DNA of 61,500 nucleotides from an uncultured Pelagibacteraceae bacterium (GCA_913050185.1 CAJXBA010000004.1:1-61500), one strand, 5' to 3'. Shown: positions 37,550-47,435, numbered from the stretch's first letter. Notes: a model not told the origin generated them from the sequence alone. Numbers and translations: made by a program.

Positions 37550-38463
37550 TTTTTTATATCATCTAAAGAATTAATATTTGATACTTGAGCATTACTATCT
37601 ATTTTTTTTACTAAACTAGAAAGCACTTTTCCAGGACCAATTTCTACAAAATCGACAACTCCCTCTTTTATCATATAGCTCACACTTTCTCTCCACCTAA
37701 CCCTGGACGTAATTTGTCCAACTAGCAAAGATTTTATTACACTTATATCATCTTCTTTTTTGGCTGTAACATTACTTATAATACTAGGTTTGGGTTTTAG
37801 AAAATCAGTGCTTTCAATTTTATTCTTCATAATTCCAGAAGCCTTTTTCATCAAGGAACTATGGAATGGAGCACTTACAGGTAAGACTATTCCTTTTTTC
37901 TTTTTTTTTTTTAAATTTTTGCTAAGAATTTCAATGGCAGTTGTTGTACCGCTAGCAACAACCTGGCTATTACTATTGTCATTTGCAATCTCACAAATTT
38001 CCTCTTTTGGCAACAAATTGATCTCTTCTTCAACTTCATCTATTTTCATACCAAGTACAGCTATCATCGCGCCTCGTCCTTCTGGTACAGCTTCTTGCAT
38101 TGCTTTGCCTCTCTCGTGTAATAAGTATGCAGCTCTTTCTATACTTAATGAACCAGCACAAACAAGAGCTGTGTATTCTCCTAATGAATGGCCAGCAAAA
38201 AATTTTGAATCTTTTAAATTTAAATTACAAATTTGATTTAAAACATTAAATATAGAAACACCTACTACCATTATTGCTGGCTGTGTATTTCTTGTTAATT
38301 TGAGTTCTGCTTCAGGTCCATTCAATATAAGACTTGAAAGTGAGAAACCCAAAGTCTTGTCAACTATTTCAAAATTTTTTTTAACAGATTGAAACTGTTT
38401 ATAAAAATCAGATCCCATCCCTACATATTGAGAACCTTGCCCAGGAAATAAAACTGCCCGCAT
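37546..38463 (-). CDS. fabD: malonyl-CoA:ACP transacylase FabD
   Basis: A 305-aa acyltransferase. The opening LFPGQGSQYVGMG, the nucleophile motif AGHSLGEYTAL and the SAPFHSSLM histidine are diagnostic. It loads malonyl groups on AcpP. It is the first gene of fabD-fabG-acpP and diverges from the ribosomal rpsF operon across a 136-bp gap. Confidence 0.96.
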   Translation of the reverse strand: MRAVLFPGQGSQYVGMGSDFYKQFQSVKKNFEIVDKTLGFSLSSLILNGPEAELKLTRNTQPAIMVVGVSIFNVLNQICNLNLKDSKFFAGHSLGEYTALVCAGSLSIERAAYLLHERGKAMQEAVPEGRGAMIAVLGMKIDEVEEEINLLPKEEICEIANDNSNSQVVASGTTTAIEILSKNLKKKKKKGIVLPVSAPFHSSLMKKASGIMKNKIESTDFLKPKPSIISNVTAKKEDDISVIKSLLVGQITSRVRWRESVSYMIKEGVVDFVEIGPGKVLSSLVKKIDSNAQVSNINSLDDIKK

Positions 38464-38501
38464 AAGATAATAAAAATTACAATATAATTGAATTTAAACA
38501 G

Positions 38502-38530
38502 TTGTATATTGAAAATTATAATAGTATAAA
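38502..38530 (+). promoter_or_regulatory. candidate promoter of the rpsF-rpsR-rplI operon
   Basis: TTGTAT (38502-38507), a 17-bp spacer and TATAAA (38525-38530). An alternative TATAAT lies just upstream. A leader of about 60 nt follows, with the Shine-Dalgarno TTAGGA at 38585-38590. I cannot convincingly fold an S6:S18-binding leader motif there. Confidence 0.5.
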
Positions 38531-38599
38531 ACTCCAACTTATATCGATAAAGTACGGCTTATTTGCAGGGAAATATTAAACAACTTAGGAAAAACGTGA

Positions 38600-38920
38600 A
38601 TGAATTGTTACGAACATACTTTTATAACAAAAGGTGATTTACTAGAAAAACAAAAAGATAGCTTAGTTGATAAATACGAAAATATTATCAATAAAAATTT
38701 GGGAAAAGTTATAAAAACAGAACATTGGGGATTAAGAACTCTTGCTTATAGAATAAAAAATAATAAAAAAGGTTTTTATTTTCATATAAAGTTTGAGGGA
38801 GACAGCAAAACAATTGAGGAGTTAAAAAAGGCGGAGAATATTGATGGATTTTTGCTTAGATTTTTGACGATAAAAGTAAAAAAACATAATCTTGATACTA
38901 ATTTTTTTGAAAAAAAGTAA
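38600..38920 (+). CDS. rpsF: 30S ribosomal protein S6
   Basis: A 106-aa protein beginning MNCYEHTFITKGDL, with the conserved HWGLRTLAYRIKNNKKGFYFHI segment of S6 that binds the central domain of 16S rRNA with S18. The acidic C-terminal tail of some S6 proteins is missing; it ends at FFEKK. TTAGGA 9 nt upstream supports the start. rpsR follows after 22 bp. Confidence 0.96.
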   Translation: MNCYEHTFITKGDLLEKQKDSLVDKYENIINKNLGKVIKTEHWGLRTLAYRIKNNKKGFYFHIKFEGDSKTIEELKKAENIDGFLLRFLTIKVKKHNLDTNFFEKK

Positions 38921-38942
38921 CTAAAATAGATTCTGAAAAAAA

Positions 38943-39215
38943 ATGAAAAAGAGAAAAAAAGGTAAAAAAATACGAAAAACCTCAAGATATATGAAATTAA
39001 GTTTATTTCAAAAGCTTGGATCAAAATTTTTTAAGCCCTGCCCCTTGTCTGGAAAAAATGCACCAATTATTGATTATAAAAATATCAAATTGTTAAGAAA
39101 ATATGTCTCTGAGAGCTCAAAAATTTTACCTTCTAGGGTTACTTCTGTGTCACTAAAAAAACAAAAAGAACTTGCTAGAGCGATAAAGAGAGCAAGAGTG
39201 TTGGCTTTAATTTAA
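38943..39215 (+). CDS. rpsR: 30S ribosomal protein S18
   Basis: A 90-aa basic protein. The core [25 protein letters not shown] followed by the [12 protein letters not shown] terminus is typical of S18. The N-terminus is extended and Lys-rich ([16 protein letters not shown]), with [10 protein letters not shown] retaining one Cys. It forms a heterodimer with S6 on the 30S platform. Confidence 0.96.
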   Translation: MKKRKKGKKIRKTSRYMKLSLFQKLGSKFFKPCPLSGKNAPIIDYKNIKLLRKYVSESSKILPSRVTSVSLKKQKELARAIKRARVLALI

Positions 39216-39223
39216 AAGATAAA

Positions 39224-39688
39224 ATGGAAGTAGTATTACTAGAAAATATTAAAAATCTTGGTCAGATTGGCGACATTGTAAAAGTTAGAAGAGGACATGG
39301 TCGTAATTTTTTAATTAAATATGGAAAAGCACTAAAGTCATCTAAAGAAAATATTGATATAGTTAATAAAAAAAAATACACACTTAATCAAAAAAATCTT
39401 GAATTAAAAAAAGATGCAAAAAAAATTTTTGATATCATTAACAATACCAATTATAAATTCTCTAAAAGAGCAAAAGAAAATGGTGAATTGTATGGTTCTA
39501 TAAAACCAGTTGAATTATCTAAGGCCATCAGTAGCGCAAAAAAGATTGAAATCAAACCCTCTCAAATAGATGTGGGTAAAGAAATTAAGAAAATTGGCAC
39601 CTATGAGATAAGAATTAATTTACATGCAGAAATTCAGGGAAAAATTCATATTGAAGTTGTGAAGGAAGAAGAAAAGCCTAAAACTTAG
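39224..39688 (+). CDS. rplI: 50S ribosomal protein L9
   Basis: A 154-aa protein beginning MEVVLLENIKNLGQIGDIVKVRRGHGRNFLI, the N-terminal rRNA-binding domain of L9, followed by a connecting helix and a C-terminal domain (about 75-150). It lies 8 bp after rpsR and closes the ribosomal operon; dnaB follows after 85 bp, as in many bacteria. Confidence 0.96.
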   Translation: MEVVLLENIKNLGQIGDIVKVRRGHGRNFLIKYGKALKSSKENIDIVNKKKYTLNQKNLELKKDAKKIFDIINNTNYKFSKRAKENGELYGSIKPVELSKAISSAKKIEIKPSQIDVGKEIKKIGTYEIRINLHAEIQGKIHIEVVKEEEKPKT

Positions 39689-39773
39689 GATTAATTTTCC
39701 ACAGAAAACCAATTTAATGTATAACTTTTGGGTTTTTTTAATTACTTATATAGTATTAGATAGTTAAGTTTTT
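39689..39773 (+). other. rplI-dnaB spacer with a DnaA-box-like site and weak terminator-like repeat
   Basis: TTTTCCACA (39695-39703) matches a common DnaA-box variant. AAAACC (39705-39710) can pair imperfectly with GGGTTTTTTT (39730-39739), giving a weak terminator-like hairpin plus T-tract. TTGGGT (39728-39733) with TAGTAT 17 nt later could be a dnaB promoter. None of these is strong. Confidence 0.3.
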
Positions 39774-41210
39774 ATGACAACTTATCAACCACTTAAAGTA
39801 GTTCAAGATTCCCAAAAAAAAATGCCATGCAATATAGAGGCAGAACAAGCCCTTATCGGTTCCATTTTAGTATCTAACGACATTTACGATGAAATAGCAT
39901 TAATAATTAACTCCAAAAAATTCTTTGATCCTATACACTCAAAAATTTTTAACACTATTGAAATGTTAATATCTAAGGGACTATTAGCTAATCCAATTAC
40001 ACTAAAAAATTATTTTGAGAATGAAGTGGGTTTAAAAGAATTAGGAGGGCAAGAATATCTAGTAAAAATTACAAAATTCTCAACAACTTCTGTAAAACAA
40101 GTCATTGATTATGCAAATATTATTAATGAAATGCATATACGAAGAGAACTAATTAGAATTTCAGAATCAGTTCTAAATGAGGTTTTTAGTAATGACGAAA
40201 TTACTTCTTCAGGAGAGGAGTTGATTCAAAATGCTGAGAAATCTTTATTCGATTTAGCTGAAAGAGGTCATTTTAATCAATCTTTTTTAAAATTCGAAAA
40301 TGCACTCCAACAAACAATTGAAATGGCAAAAAATGCCTACCAAAATGAAGAAGGTATAGTGGGAGTTCCAACCGGATTAACTGATTTGGACTCAAGGTTA
40401 GGAGGAATGCACAAGCAAGATTTGTTAATTATAGCTGGAAGACCTTCTATGGGTAAAACAGCCTTAGCAACCAATATTGCATATCATGCAGCAAAAAATA
40501 TGGAAAAAAAAGGATCAAAGTCGGCTGTAGCTTTTTTCTCTTTAGAAATGTCTGCAGAACAACTCTCAACAAGAATACTTTCTGAACAATCAAGAATAAG
40601 ATCAAATGATATTAGAAGAGGAAAAGTATCAGAGAAAGAATTTGAACAGTTTATAGAAACATCGAAAAATATATATAATTTGCCGCTATATATTGATGAA
40701 ACTCCTGCCATCACTATTTCTGCCATTAGTAATCGATCTAGAAGAATAAAAAGACTATTTGGATTAGATTTAATTGTTGTTGACTATATACAGTTAATGA
40801 GGGCTACTAACAGAAAATACGATGGAAGGGTTCAAGAAATTTCAGAAATCACACAAGGATTGAAAGCATTAGCAAAAGAACTTAATGTACCAGTCTTGGC
40901 AGTATCTCAACTTTCTCGTGCAGTTGAGCTGCGGGATGACAAAAAACCACAATTAGCTGATTTAAGAGAATCTGGATCTATTGAACAGGACGCAGACGTA
41001 GTGATGTTTGTCTTCCGAGAAGCCTATTATCTTGAAAGAAAAGAACCCACTCTAGGCTCCATCGAACATGCTGAATGGCAACAAAAAATGGATGAAATAT
41101 CTCGTTTAGCGGAAATTATGATAAGTAAGCAGAGACATGGGCCAACAGGAAATGTTCGAGTTGAATTTGAAGCTATGTATACAAAATTCAAGGATCTAGA
41201 AAATAAATAG
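39774..41210 (+). CDS. dnaB: replicative DNA helicase DnaB
   Basis: A 478-aa hexameric helicase. The N-terminal domain starts MPCNIEAEQALIGSIL; the RecA-like domain has Walker A GRPSMGKTALA, the FFSLEMSAEQL motif, DLIVVDYIQLM (Walker B) and the DLRESGSIEQDADVV loop. It unwinds DNA ahead of the replication fork. No intein or insertion is seen. Confidence 0.97.
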   Translation: MTTYQPLKVVQDSQKKMPCNIEAEQALIGSILVSNDIYDEIALIINSKKFFDPIHSKIFNTIEMLISKGLLANPITLKNYFENEVGLKELGGQEYLVKITKFSTTSVKQVIDYANIINEMHIRRELIRISESVLNEVFSNDEITSSGEELIQNAEKSLFDLAERGHFNQSFLKFENALQQTIEMAKNAYQNEEGIVGVPTGLTDLDSRLGGMHKQDLLIIAGRPSMGKTALATNIAYHAAKNMEKKGSKSAVAFFSLEMSAEQLSTRILSEQSRIRSNDIRRGKVSEKEFEQFIETSKNIYNLPLYIDETPAITISAISNRSRRIKRLFGLDLIVVDYIQLMRATNRKYDGRVQEISEITQGLKALAKELNVPVLAVSQLSRAVELRDDKKPQLADLRESGSIEQDADVVMFVFREAYYLERKEPTLGSIEHAEWQQKMDEISRLAEIMISKQRHGPTGNVRVEFEAMYTKFKDLENK

Positions 41211-41223
41211 CTTTAAAATTTCA

Positions 41224-43677
41224 ATGATTGAAAAAATATACAGAAGTTCAGTAATTGAAAAACCTAAATTTACCCTATCTATACTTATTATTTTATTACT
41301 AAGCTTTGGATATTTTGCAAAAGATTTTCAACTAGATGCGTCATCAGATACTTTGCTTCTAGAAAATGATCCTGATTTGAAATATCTTAGGGAGGTAAAC
41401 ACTAAATACGGTTCAAAAGATTTTCTAGTCCTAACATATGCTCCAAAAGAAAATTTATTATCTCCTGTTGTAGTTAAAAACCTTACAGATCTAAAAAATG
41501 ATTTAGTAAGTCTAAGATGGGTGAGCAATGTGATTACTATTTTAGACGTCCCTTTGCTAAAAAATAACGATGATCCTCTGTCAGAAAGAATTAAAAATTA
41601 TAAAACTTTATCTAGTAAAGACTCTGACAAAAAAAGAGGGTTTGATGAAATTATAAACAGCCCAATTTATAAGGAATTTGTAATTAGCAAAGATGGTAAA
41701 ACAAGTGGAATATTAGTTTACATAAAAACTGATAAAAAATTATCTAGCCTTATAAAAACTAAAAATAACTATCTGGATAGAAAAGATAAAGACCAGTTAA
41801 CGTCTGAGGATAAAAAAAAATACAAAAAATTTCTAAAAGAGTATGATGACTACAAAAAATCATATAATCAGAAAAATCATCAAAATATAAACGAAATTAG
41901 AATAATCTTAGAAAATTACAAAGATACCGCCAAAATTCATTTAGGAGGCATTCCCATGATCGCTGATGATATGATGACTTTCATTAAAAACGACATAATA
42001 GTATTTGGGGCTGGAGTATTTCTTTTTATTGTTTGTACACTCTGGTTCATTTTTAGAAATTTGCTGTGGGTATTTATTCCACTTTTAAGTTGTTTTTTCT
42101 CAGTTCTTATTATGGTCGGTTTGCTTGGATTGGTGGGATGGAAAGTCACAGTAATATCTTCAAATTTTATAGCCTTAATGCTCATTCTAACTATGGCTAT
42201 GAACATTCATATGAGTGTCAGATATTTGCAGTTTAAAAAAGAAAATCCAAGTATTTCGAATAGCGAAGCCATACTTTGGACTTCAGGAAAAATGTTTTGG
42301 CCAATACTCTATACTGTACTCACAACCATTTGTGCTTTTTTATCACTTATATTTAGCGACATAAAACCCATTATTGATTTTGGATGGATGATGACCGTAG
42401 GTCTGTTGGTATCGTTATCTATAACTTTTACTTTGTTGCCTGCTATTTTAAATATCTTGAGTAAGGAAAATGTAAATTATGAAGGTGAGAAAAAATCAAT
42501 AATTACTTCCTTCTTAAGTAAATTTGCACAAAAAAACACAAAAACTATTTTTGTATCGACCTTACTTGTTATTATCGTAAGCATTATTGGTATTACAAAG
42601 CTTGAGGTTGAAAATAGTTTTATAAATTATTTTGATAAAAAGACCGAAATCTACAAGGGTATGAAATTAATTGATGATGAACTTGGTGGCACAACTCCTC
42701 TTGATATAATAATCAAATTCCCAGACAAAGAGGAAATAGAAAAGACAGATGATGATTTTGATAGTTGGGATGATGAAGATAAAGATGAAGCAAAATATTG
42801 GTTTACACGAAATAAAATAGATAGAATTACTAAAGTTCATGATTATTTGGATAATTTGCAAGCTGTAGGTAAAGTTATATCTTTTGCATCTATGGTTAAG
42901 GTTGCGGAGGATTTAAATGACGGAAAAGAGTTACAAGGACTGGAGATGGGAATTTTATATACAAAAATACCCGATTCAATTAAAAAAGAAATAATAGATC
43001 CATATATATCTATAACAAATAATGAAGCTAGGATTAACTTAAGAATTTTAGATTCAAAAGAAGATCTTAGAAGAAATGACTTAATTACTAAAATTAACCA
43101 TGATTTAGAAAATCAACTAGGTTTAAATCGAAAAGAATTTAAACTGGCGGGTGTGCTCATTCTATTTAATAATCTTTTGCAAAGTTTATTCAAATCTCAA
43201 ATATTAACTCTAGGCATAGTGATGGTTGGTATAACTGTAATGTTTCTTATCCTTTTTAGAAATATTACTTTATCGTTAATCGGTGTTGTTCCCAATTTTA
43301 TGGCTGCTTTCCTTATACTTGGTATTGTTGGACTATTAGAAATTCCGTTAGATATGATGACTATAACGATTGCTGCAATCACCATAGGAATAGCGGTTGA
43401 TAATAGCATCCATTACATATACAGATTTAAAGAAGAATTCAAAAAAATAAATAATTACAATCTAACTCTCGAAAAATGTCACAATACTGTAGGTGTGGCA
43501 ATTTTGAATACATCTATAACAATTGTCTTCGGTTTTTCCATACTTGTTTTATCCAATTTTATACCAACCATCTATTTTGGTATATTTACAGGAATAGCAA
43601 TGCTCTTGGCCATGATTTCTGTTTTAACTTTATTGCCAAAATTAATTTTAATTGTAAAACCCTTTGATAATGGATAG
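41224..43677 (+). CDS. RND/MMPL-family exporter (COG1033-like)
   Basis: An 817-aa inner-membrane protein. It has an N-terminal helix (about residues 17-33), a periplasmic domain with DASSDTLLLENDPDLKYL typical of COG1033, a helix bundle (about 255-415), a second helix (about 438-460), a second periplasmic domain (about 461-650) and a second bundle (about 655-810) with IGIAVDNSIHYIYRF. The substrate is unknown; relatives move lipids or hydrophobic compounds. It lies between dnaB and cvpA and overlaps cvpA by 8 nt. Confidence 0.85.
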   Translation: MIEKIYRSSVIEKPKFTLSILIILLLSFGYFAKDFQLDASSDTLLLENDPDLKYLREVNTKYGSKDFLVLTYAPKENLLSPVVVKNLTDLKNDLVSLRWVSNVITILDVPLLKNNDDPLSERIKNYKTLSSKDSDKKRGFDEIINSPIYKEFVISKDGKTSGILVYIKTDKKLSSLIKTKNNYLDRKDKDQLTSEDKKKYKKFLKEYDDYKKSYNQKNHQNINEIRIILENYKDTAKIHLGGIPMIADDMMTFIKNDIIVFGAGVFLFIVCTLWFIFRNLLWVFIPLLSCFFSVLIMVGLLGLVGWKVTVISSNFIALMLILTMAMNIHMSVRYLQFKKENPSISNSEAILWTSGKMFWPILYTVLTTICAFLSLIFSDIKPIIDFGWMMTVGLLVSLSITFTLLPAILNILSKENVNYEGEKKSIITSFLSKFAQKNTKTIFVSTLLVIIVSIIGITKLEVENSFINYFDKKTEIYKGMKLIDDELGGTTPLDIIIKFPDKEEIEKTDDDFDSWDDEDKDEAKYWFTRNKIDRITKVHDYLDNLQAVGKVISFASMVKVAEDLNDGKELQGLEMGILYTKIPDSIKKEIIDPYISITNNEARINLRILDSKEDLRRNDLITKINHDLENQLGLNRKEFKLAGVLILFNNLLQSLFKSQILTLGIVMVGITVMFLILFRNITLSLIGVVPNFMAAFLILGIVGLLEIPLDMMTITIAAITIGIAVDNSIHYIYRFKEEFKKINNYNLTLEKCHNTVGVAILNTSITIVFGFSILVLSNFIPTIYFGIFTGIAMLLAMISVLTLLPKLILIVKPFDNG

Positions 43678-44218
43678 CACGTTAGAATTTATTATAAATA
43701 ATATTACTACTTTTGATCTTGTTGTCGTTCTAATTACTATTTATTCAATGACACAATGCGCAACCAAAGGATTCACTCTAAGCTTACTATCGTTTTCAAA
43801 ATGGCTAATTGCTCTTGTTGTTACAATAGTTTTGGTACCAAATTTCAGTCCCTTTCTAGAAGATTATATAGAATCTAAATTTGTTGCAGATATTGGGTTA
43901 GGTATTTTCATATTTATGTTGGCACTTTTTATTGTAATTAATATAAGTAAAGCAATTAGTAGTACGATTACCTGGTCCGGCTTAGGAATGGTAGACAAAA
44001 CTTTTGGTTTAATTTTTGGAATTTTTAGAGGTTATATAATTTGTGTGTGCATTTTTTCTCTATCAAATTGGTTTTATCCTCATGAAAAATGGCCTATAGC
44101 AACTGAAGATACTTATTCTTTTCCAATTATATTTAGCGGAAGCAAATTTTTGATTAAAGAGCTTCCAAATAGTGAAGATTATTTAGAAGATACAAAAAAT
44201 AAAATTGAAGATATTTAA
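43670..44218 (+). CDS. cvpA: CvpA family membrane protein
   Basis: About 182 aa from the ATG at 43670, with four predicted helices (about residues 15-35, 40-60, 75-100 and 115-140). The WSGLGMVDKTFGLIFGIFRGYII segment matches the CvpA family (colicin V production, envelope integrity). I prefer this ATG over the TTG at 43664. purF, the frequent downstream neighbour of cvpA, is absent; bamB converges after 1 bp. Confidence 0.87.
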   Translation: MDSTLEFIINNITTFDLVVVLITIYSMTQCATKGFTLSLLSFSKWLIALVVTIVLVPNFSPFLEDYIESKFVADIGLGIFIFMLALFIVINISKAISSTITWSGLGMVDKTFGLIFGIFRGYIICVCIFSLSNWFYPHEKWPIATEDTYSFPIIFSGSKFLIKELPNSEDYLEDTKNKIEDI

Positions 44219-44219
44219 T

Positions 44220-45569
44220 TTATCTAAATCCCAATATTCGTGAATTACTAGTTAAAATATATAACGACCCATTGCTTATAATTGGAGCGGTTGTTATTTT
44301 ATCACTGATTTTTTTAAAATATTCAACTCTTCCCGAAACTGCAGAACATACAATTAAATATCCATTTAAACTCACGGCATAAATTTTACCAGAACCCATA
44401 ATAAAACCAGTTATTTGAGTTTTTTGTTTTTTTTGTTTTAAAATTTTTAGTATATTGGTTGACCAAATTATTTTTCCAGTATTTCTATCAATATTTATAA
44501 AAAAACCGTCATCAGAAACCAAAAAGATATTTTTACCATCTATAATTGGAGTATTTTCAGAACCTATTTTCTTTACCCAGTTAAGATAGCCGTTCGTTAA
44601 ATTAAAAGAAAAAGTTGATGACATTGAAGAAAAAATAATTTCATTACCATTGATCACAACATCTGATGATTTAAAAAAATCAGTAGCGTGAGCAAACGTG
44701 GATCCTGTCGCGTTCAAAGACCAAATTATCGTTCCACTGTGTGATCTTATTTTTAATAATTCTCCACTAGAATTAAGTACAATCAAATCTCCTTCTTTCG
44801 AAATAGCCAAGGACAATAAGCTTTGTGACTTTATGAAAGATGATAAAGACCGAACGTCCCAAATTTTAGACCCTTGCTTTATATCAAAACAAATAATTCT
44901 ATTATCTTGGTTTATTACAAAAATTTTGTCGTTAAAAATTTTTATGTTAGATTTTAATGGTATGCCGTGATTTTTAATCCAAATAAGTTTACCACTTTCT
45001 GTGCTGATTGCATAAATAAAACCAAAGTTATCGGAGATAAAAATTTTATTTTCGTAAATAGAGAGAGATAAATTTTTATAAATGTTTTTATTTATTTTTT
45101 TGTAAATATTTTTTTTCCAAATAACTTTTCCTCTTTGATTAATTTTAAAAATTGTTCCAGTATCGTCAGAAAAAAAAATATTATCGTTAAATATTAGTGG
45201 TGACGTTGTGTTTTGTGATATCGAAAATTTATCCTTTCCAATTTTCTTGCGAAGAAAATTATTGTTAGTACCAGATAAATAAATATTTCCAAAAAAATTT
45301 TGGAGATTCAAACCAGGCATTTTCCATGAAGAATTTTTTTTTGCTTTAGTTAAATTAACATTTTTTGTTGGAGGTATTTCCTTCAAAAAATAACCTTTTG
45401 AAGAATAAACATTAATTATTTCTGGTTTGCTTTTTTGCTGTTCTTGTTTTGAGATTCTCTTCCTTTTTTTTGAATCTTCAGTCCAAATTCCAGTTTTATT
45501 ATCAAACGAACAACTAGCTAATAAAAGAAATATTAAAAAAAAAATAAAATATTTTATTTTTTTATTCAT
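44220..45569 (-). CDS. bamB: BamB-like outer membrane assembly lipoprotein (PQQ-type propeller)
   Basis: A 449-aa protein. Residues 1-20 form a lipoprotein signal with lipobox LLASC (Cys20 about). Then come repeated beta-propeller blades of the PQQ type, each with a G-x-W-like motif (GKVIWKKNIYK, GKLIWIKNHG, GSKIWDVRS, GTIIWSLNA, GKIIWSTNI). BamB assists BamA in folding outer-membrane barrels. It overlaps the YfgM-like gene by 8 nt, the same pairing as in E. coli yfgM-bamB. Confidence 0.88.
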   Translation of the reverse strand: MNKKIKYFIFFLIFLLLASCSFDNKTGIWTEDSKKRKRISKQEQQKSKPEIINVYSSKGYFLKEIPPTKNVNLTKAKKNSSWKMPGLNLQNFFGNIYLSGTNNNFLRKKIGKDKFSISQNTTSPLIFNDNIFFSDDTGTIFKINQRGKVIWKKNIYKKINKNIYKNLSLSIYENKIFISDNFGFIYAISTESGKLIWIKNHGIPLKSNIKIFNDKIFVINQDNRIICFDIKQGSKIWDVRSLSSFIKSQSLLSLAISKEGDLIVLNSSGELLKIRSHSGTIIWSLNATGSTFAHATDFFKSSDVVINGNEIIFSSMSSTFSFNLTNGYLNWVKKIGSENTPIIDGKNIFLVSDDGFFINIDRNTGKIIWSTNILKILKQKKQKTQITGFIMGSGKIYAVSLNGYLIVCSAVSGRVEYFKKISDKITTAPIISNGSLYILTSNSRILGFR

Positions 45570-46209
45570 TTGTAATAAATCTTAGTTGAGTTCGGGCTTG
45601 CTCGTATAGTCCTTCATTTAAGTTTTTCAAAGATAAAATCTGTGTATAAAACTCAGTTGCTTTTGAATATTCTTTTTTAAAAACAAAATAATCCCCAAGC
45701 AACATCAGGATGTGAGGTTTCCATAATGTATTGGTATTTAATAATGGTTTTGTAAAATCTAATAATTCATGTTCACTTACAAAATTTGATTGAAATAAAG
45801 CCTTTTTAAAAATTAATAAATTTTTAATTTCTTTCTCAAATTTATTATTTTTTAGCACATGATCAAATAAATTAGATAATTCCTGTTGGTCTGTTATCAA
45901 ATTCTCATTTAATATTAAAAAAAGTGATAAAGTCGAATAAGTATTATCGTTTGCAAAAATTATATTTTCCAGAACATCTTTTGCTTTATTTCTTTCTTTA
46001 TTTGATAAATAAATTTTTGCTGTAACATAATTTTCTGCCAAAGAAATTTTTTTTCTTTCTTTTGATTCTGAATAAAAAATAATAAAGGCAATAAGAATTA
46101 TAAAAAAAGATATTGTGCAAAGAATTAAAATTTTATTTGATTCGTAAAATTTTTTAATTTTTGTTTTTTTTGTTACATCGTATCGGGCTTCAATTAATTT
46201 TTCATCCAT
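45562..46209 (-). CDS. YfgM-like TPR membrane protein
   Basis: A 215-aa protein with a cytoplasmic N-terminus (about 1-25), one membrane helix (about 28-47, ILILCTISFFIILIAFIIFY) and a periplasmic helical region with TPR-like repeats (ENYVTAKIYLSNKERNKAKDVLENI; GDYFVFKKEYSKATEFYTQIL). Architecture and position before bamB match YfgM, a SecYEG-associated chaperone-like protein. Sequence similarity alone is modest. Confidence 0.75.
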   Translation of the reverse strand: MDEKLIEARYDVTKKTKIKKFYESNKILILCTISFFIILIAFIIFYSESKERKKISLAENYVTAKIYLSNKERNKAKDVLENIIFANDNTYSTLSLFLILNENLITDQQELSNLFDHVLKNNKFEKEIKNLLIFKKALFQSNFVSEHELLDFTKPLLNTNTLWKPHILMLLGDYFVFKKEYSKATEFYTQILSLKNLNEGLYEQARTQLRFITNE

Positions 46210-46222
46210 TTAAATAATTATT

Positions 46223-47005
46223 TTAAAATTTATATACATTTCGAGAAGATGGGAACCTCTTTTGTCTTACATCGTTACAATAACTTTTAACACTTTTTTC
46301 TATAGTTTTTCTTATATCAGAATATTTTTTTACAAATCTTGCGTGAAAATTACTCAATCCTATCATGTCATCTGTAACGAGTATTTGACCATCGCAGTAT
46401 TTAGATGCTCCTATGCCAATAGTTGGTACGGAAATTTCGTTAGTGATCTCTCGTGCTAAACTTTCTACAACACATTCAATTACTAGTGCAAAAACACCAG
46501 ATTTAAAAAGAGACTTAGCATCTTCCAAAATTTTTTTTCTTTGAGCAGAATTTTTTCCTTTTAATATAAAATTTAAAGAATGCTGTGGCATTAATCCTAC
46601 ATGTCCCATAACTGGAATTCCTTTTTTTGTAAGATATCTAACTGTGTTAGATATTTTCTTTCCTCCTTCTATTTTGATTGCATCACATTTTGTTAATTTC
46701 ATAGCCCTTTTTGCATTTTTGTAAGCAAGAAATTTATTTGAATATGTATTATGAGGCATATCAAAAACTACCAAGCTTCTTTTTGTCGAATTTTTTACTG
46801 CCTTAGCGTGAAGAATCATGGTCTCAAATTTTACTTTTTTTGTTGTGTTCATTCCATATAAAACCATACCGACTGAATCGCCAACCAAAATTATATCACA
46901 ATATTTATCAAGAATTTCTGCAATAGGGCTTGAGTAGGCGGTCAGACAAATGAGAGGATTTTTTCCTTTTCTTTTTAAAATATTTTCAATTTTTATTTTT
47001 TGCAT
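46223..47005 (-). CDS. panB: ketopantoate hydroxymethyltransferase PanB
   Basis: A 260-aa TIM-barrel enzyme making ketopantoate for pantothenate and CoA. Signatures: ICLTAYSSPIAEILD, ILVGDSVGMVLYGM, AIKIEGGKK, GHVGLMPQH and TIGIGASKYCDGQILVTDDMIGL. Its start overlaps the small TPR gene upstream by 20 nt. No panC is in the window. Confidence 0.95.
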   Translation of the reverse strand: MQKIKIENILKRKGKNPLICLTAYSSPIAEILDKYCDIILVGDSVGMVLYGMNTTKKVKFETMILHAKAVKNSTKRSLVVFDMPHNTYSNKFLAYKNAKRAMKLTKCDAIKIEGGKKISNTVRYLTKKGIPVMGHVGLMPQHSLNFILKGKNSAQRKKILEDAKSLFKSGVFALVIECVVESLAREITNEISVPTIGIGASKYCDGQILVTDDMIGLSNFHARFVKKYSDIRKTIEKSVKSYCNDVRQKRFPSSRNVYKF

Positions 47006-47435
47006 CTTTAGGTATCAGTTTGTTAAATTTATCTTGAATTTCTATTTTTTTTGAACAAAATGATATACAAATTAAATTAAATTTTTTTATTAGTTTTTTT
47101 GCTTCATTATAATTAGACTGTTTAATTTTAAGAACAACAAGCATATAAATAGCTTCCTCATTTAGTGGATTCACCACAAGAACATTGTTCAAATTGATTT
47201 CCTGTTGCTTATCGTCATCATTTTCATTGAAAATTTTAGCTAAATATAAGTATGATTTTTCACTTTTAGGATTGAATACAATGTCTCTTTCGAAAAAAAT
47301 TTGCGATTTTTTAAACTCCTTTTTATCAAAAAGTATTTTACCTTCTTCAAAATATTTGGTCTTTGCTGCCAATGCAGTTGGGTTTAATAGCAAACATATA
47401 ATAAAAATTTTTAATAAAGAATAGTATTTGTTCAT
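46986..47435 (-). CDS. small exported TPR-repeat protein
   Basis: A 149-aa protein with a signal peptide (about residues 1-23, ending ALAA-K) and two or three TPR-like helical pairs: KKEFKKSQIFFERDIVFNPKSEKSYLYLAKIF, then INLNNVLVVNPLNEEAIYMLVVLKIKQ. I do not recognise a specific family. It is coupled to panB by a 20-nt overlap; periplasmic scaffolding is a guess. Confidence 0.65.
   Translation of the reverse strand: MNKYYSLLKIFIICLLLNPTALAAKTKYFEEGKILFDKKEFKKSQIFFERDIVFNPKSEKSYLYLAKIFNENDDDKQQEINLNNVLVVNPLNEEAIYMLVVLKIKQSNYNEAKKLIKKFNLICISFCSKKIEIQDKFNKLIPKDAKNKN

Noticed and set aside
38531-38599. S6:S18-binding autoregulatory leader before rpsF
   Set aside because: The leader is long enough, but I could not find a convincing stem with the conserved CCG bulge. 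A covariance-model search would settle it.
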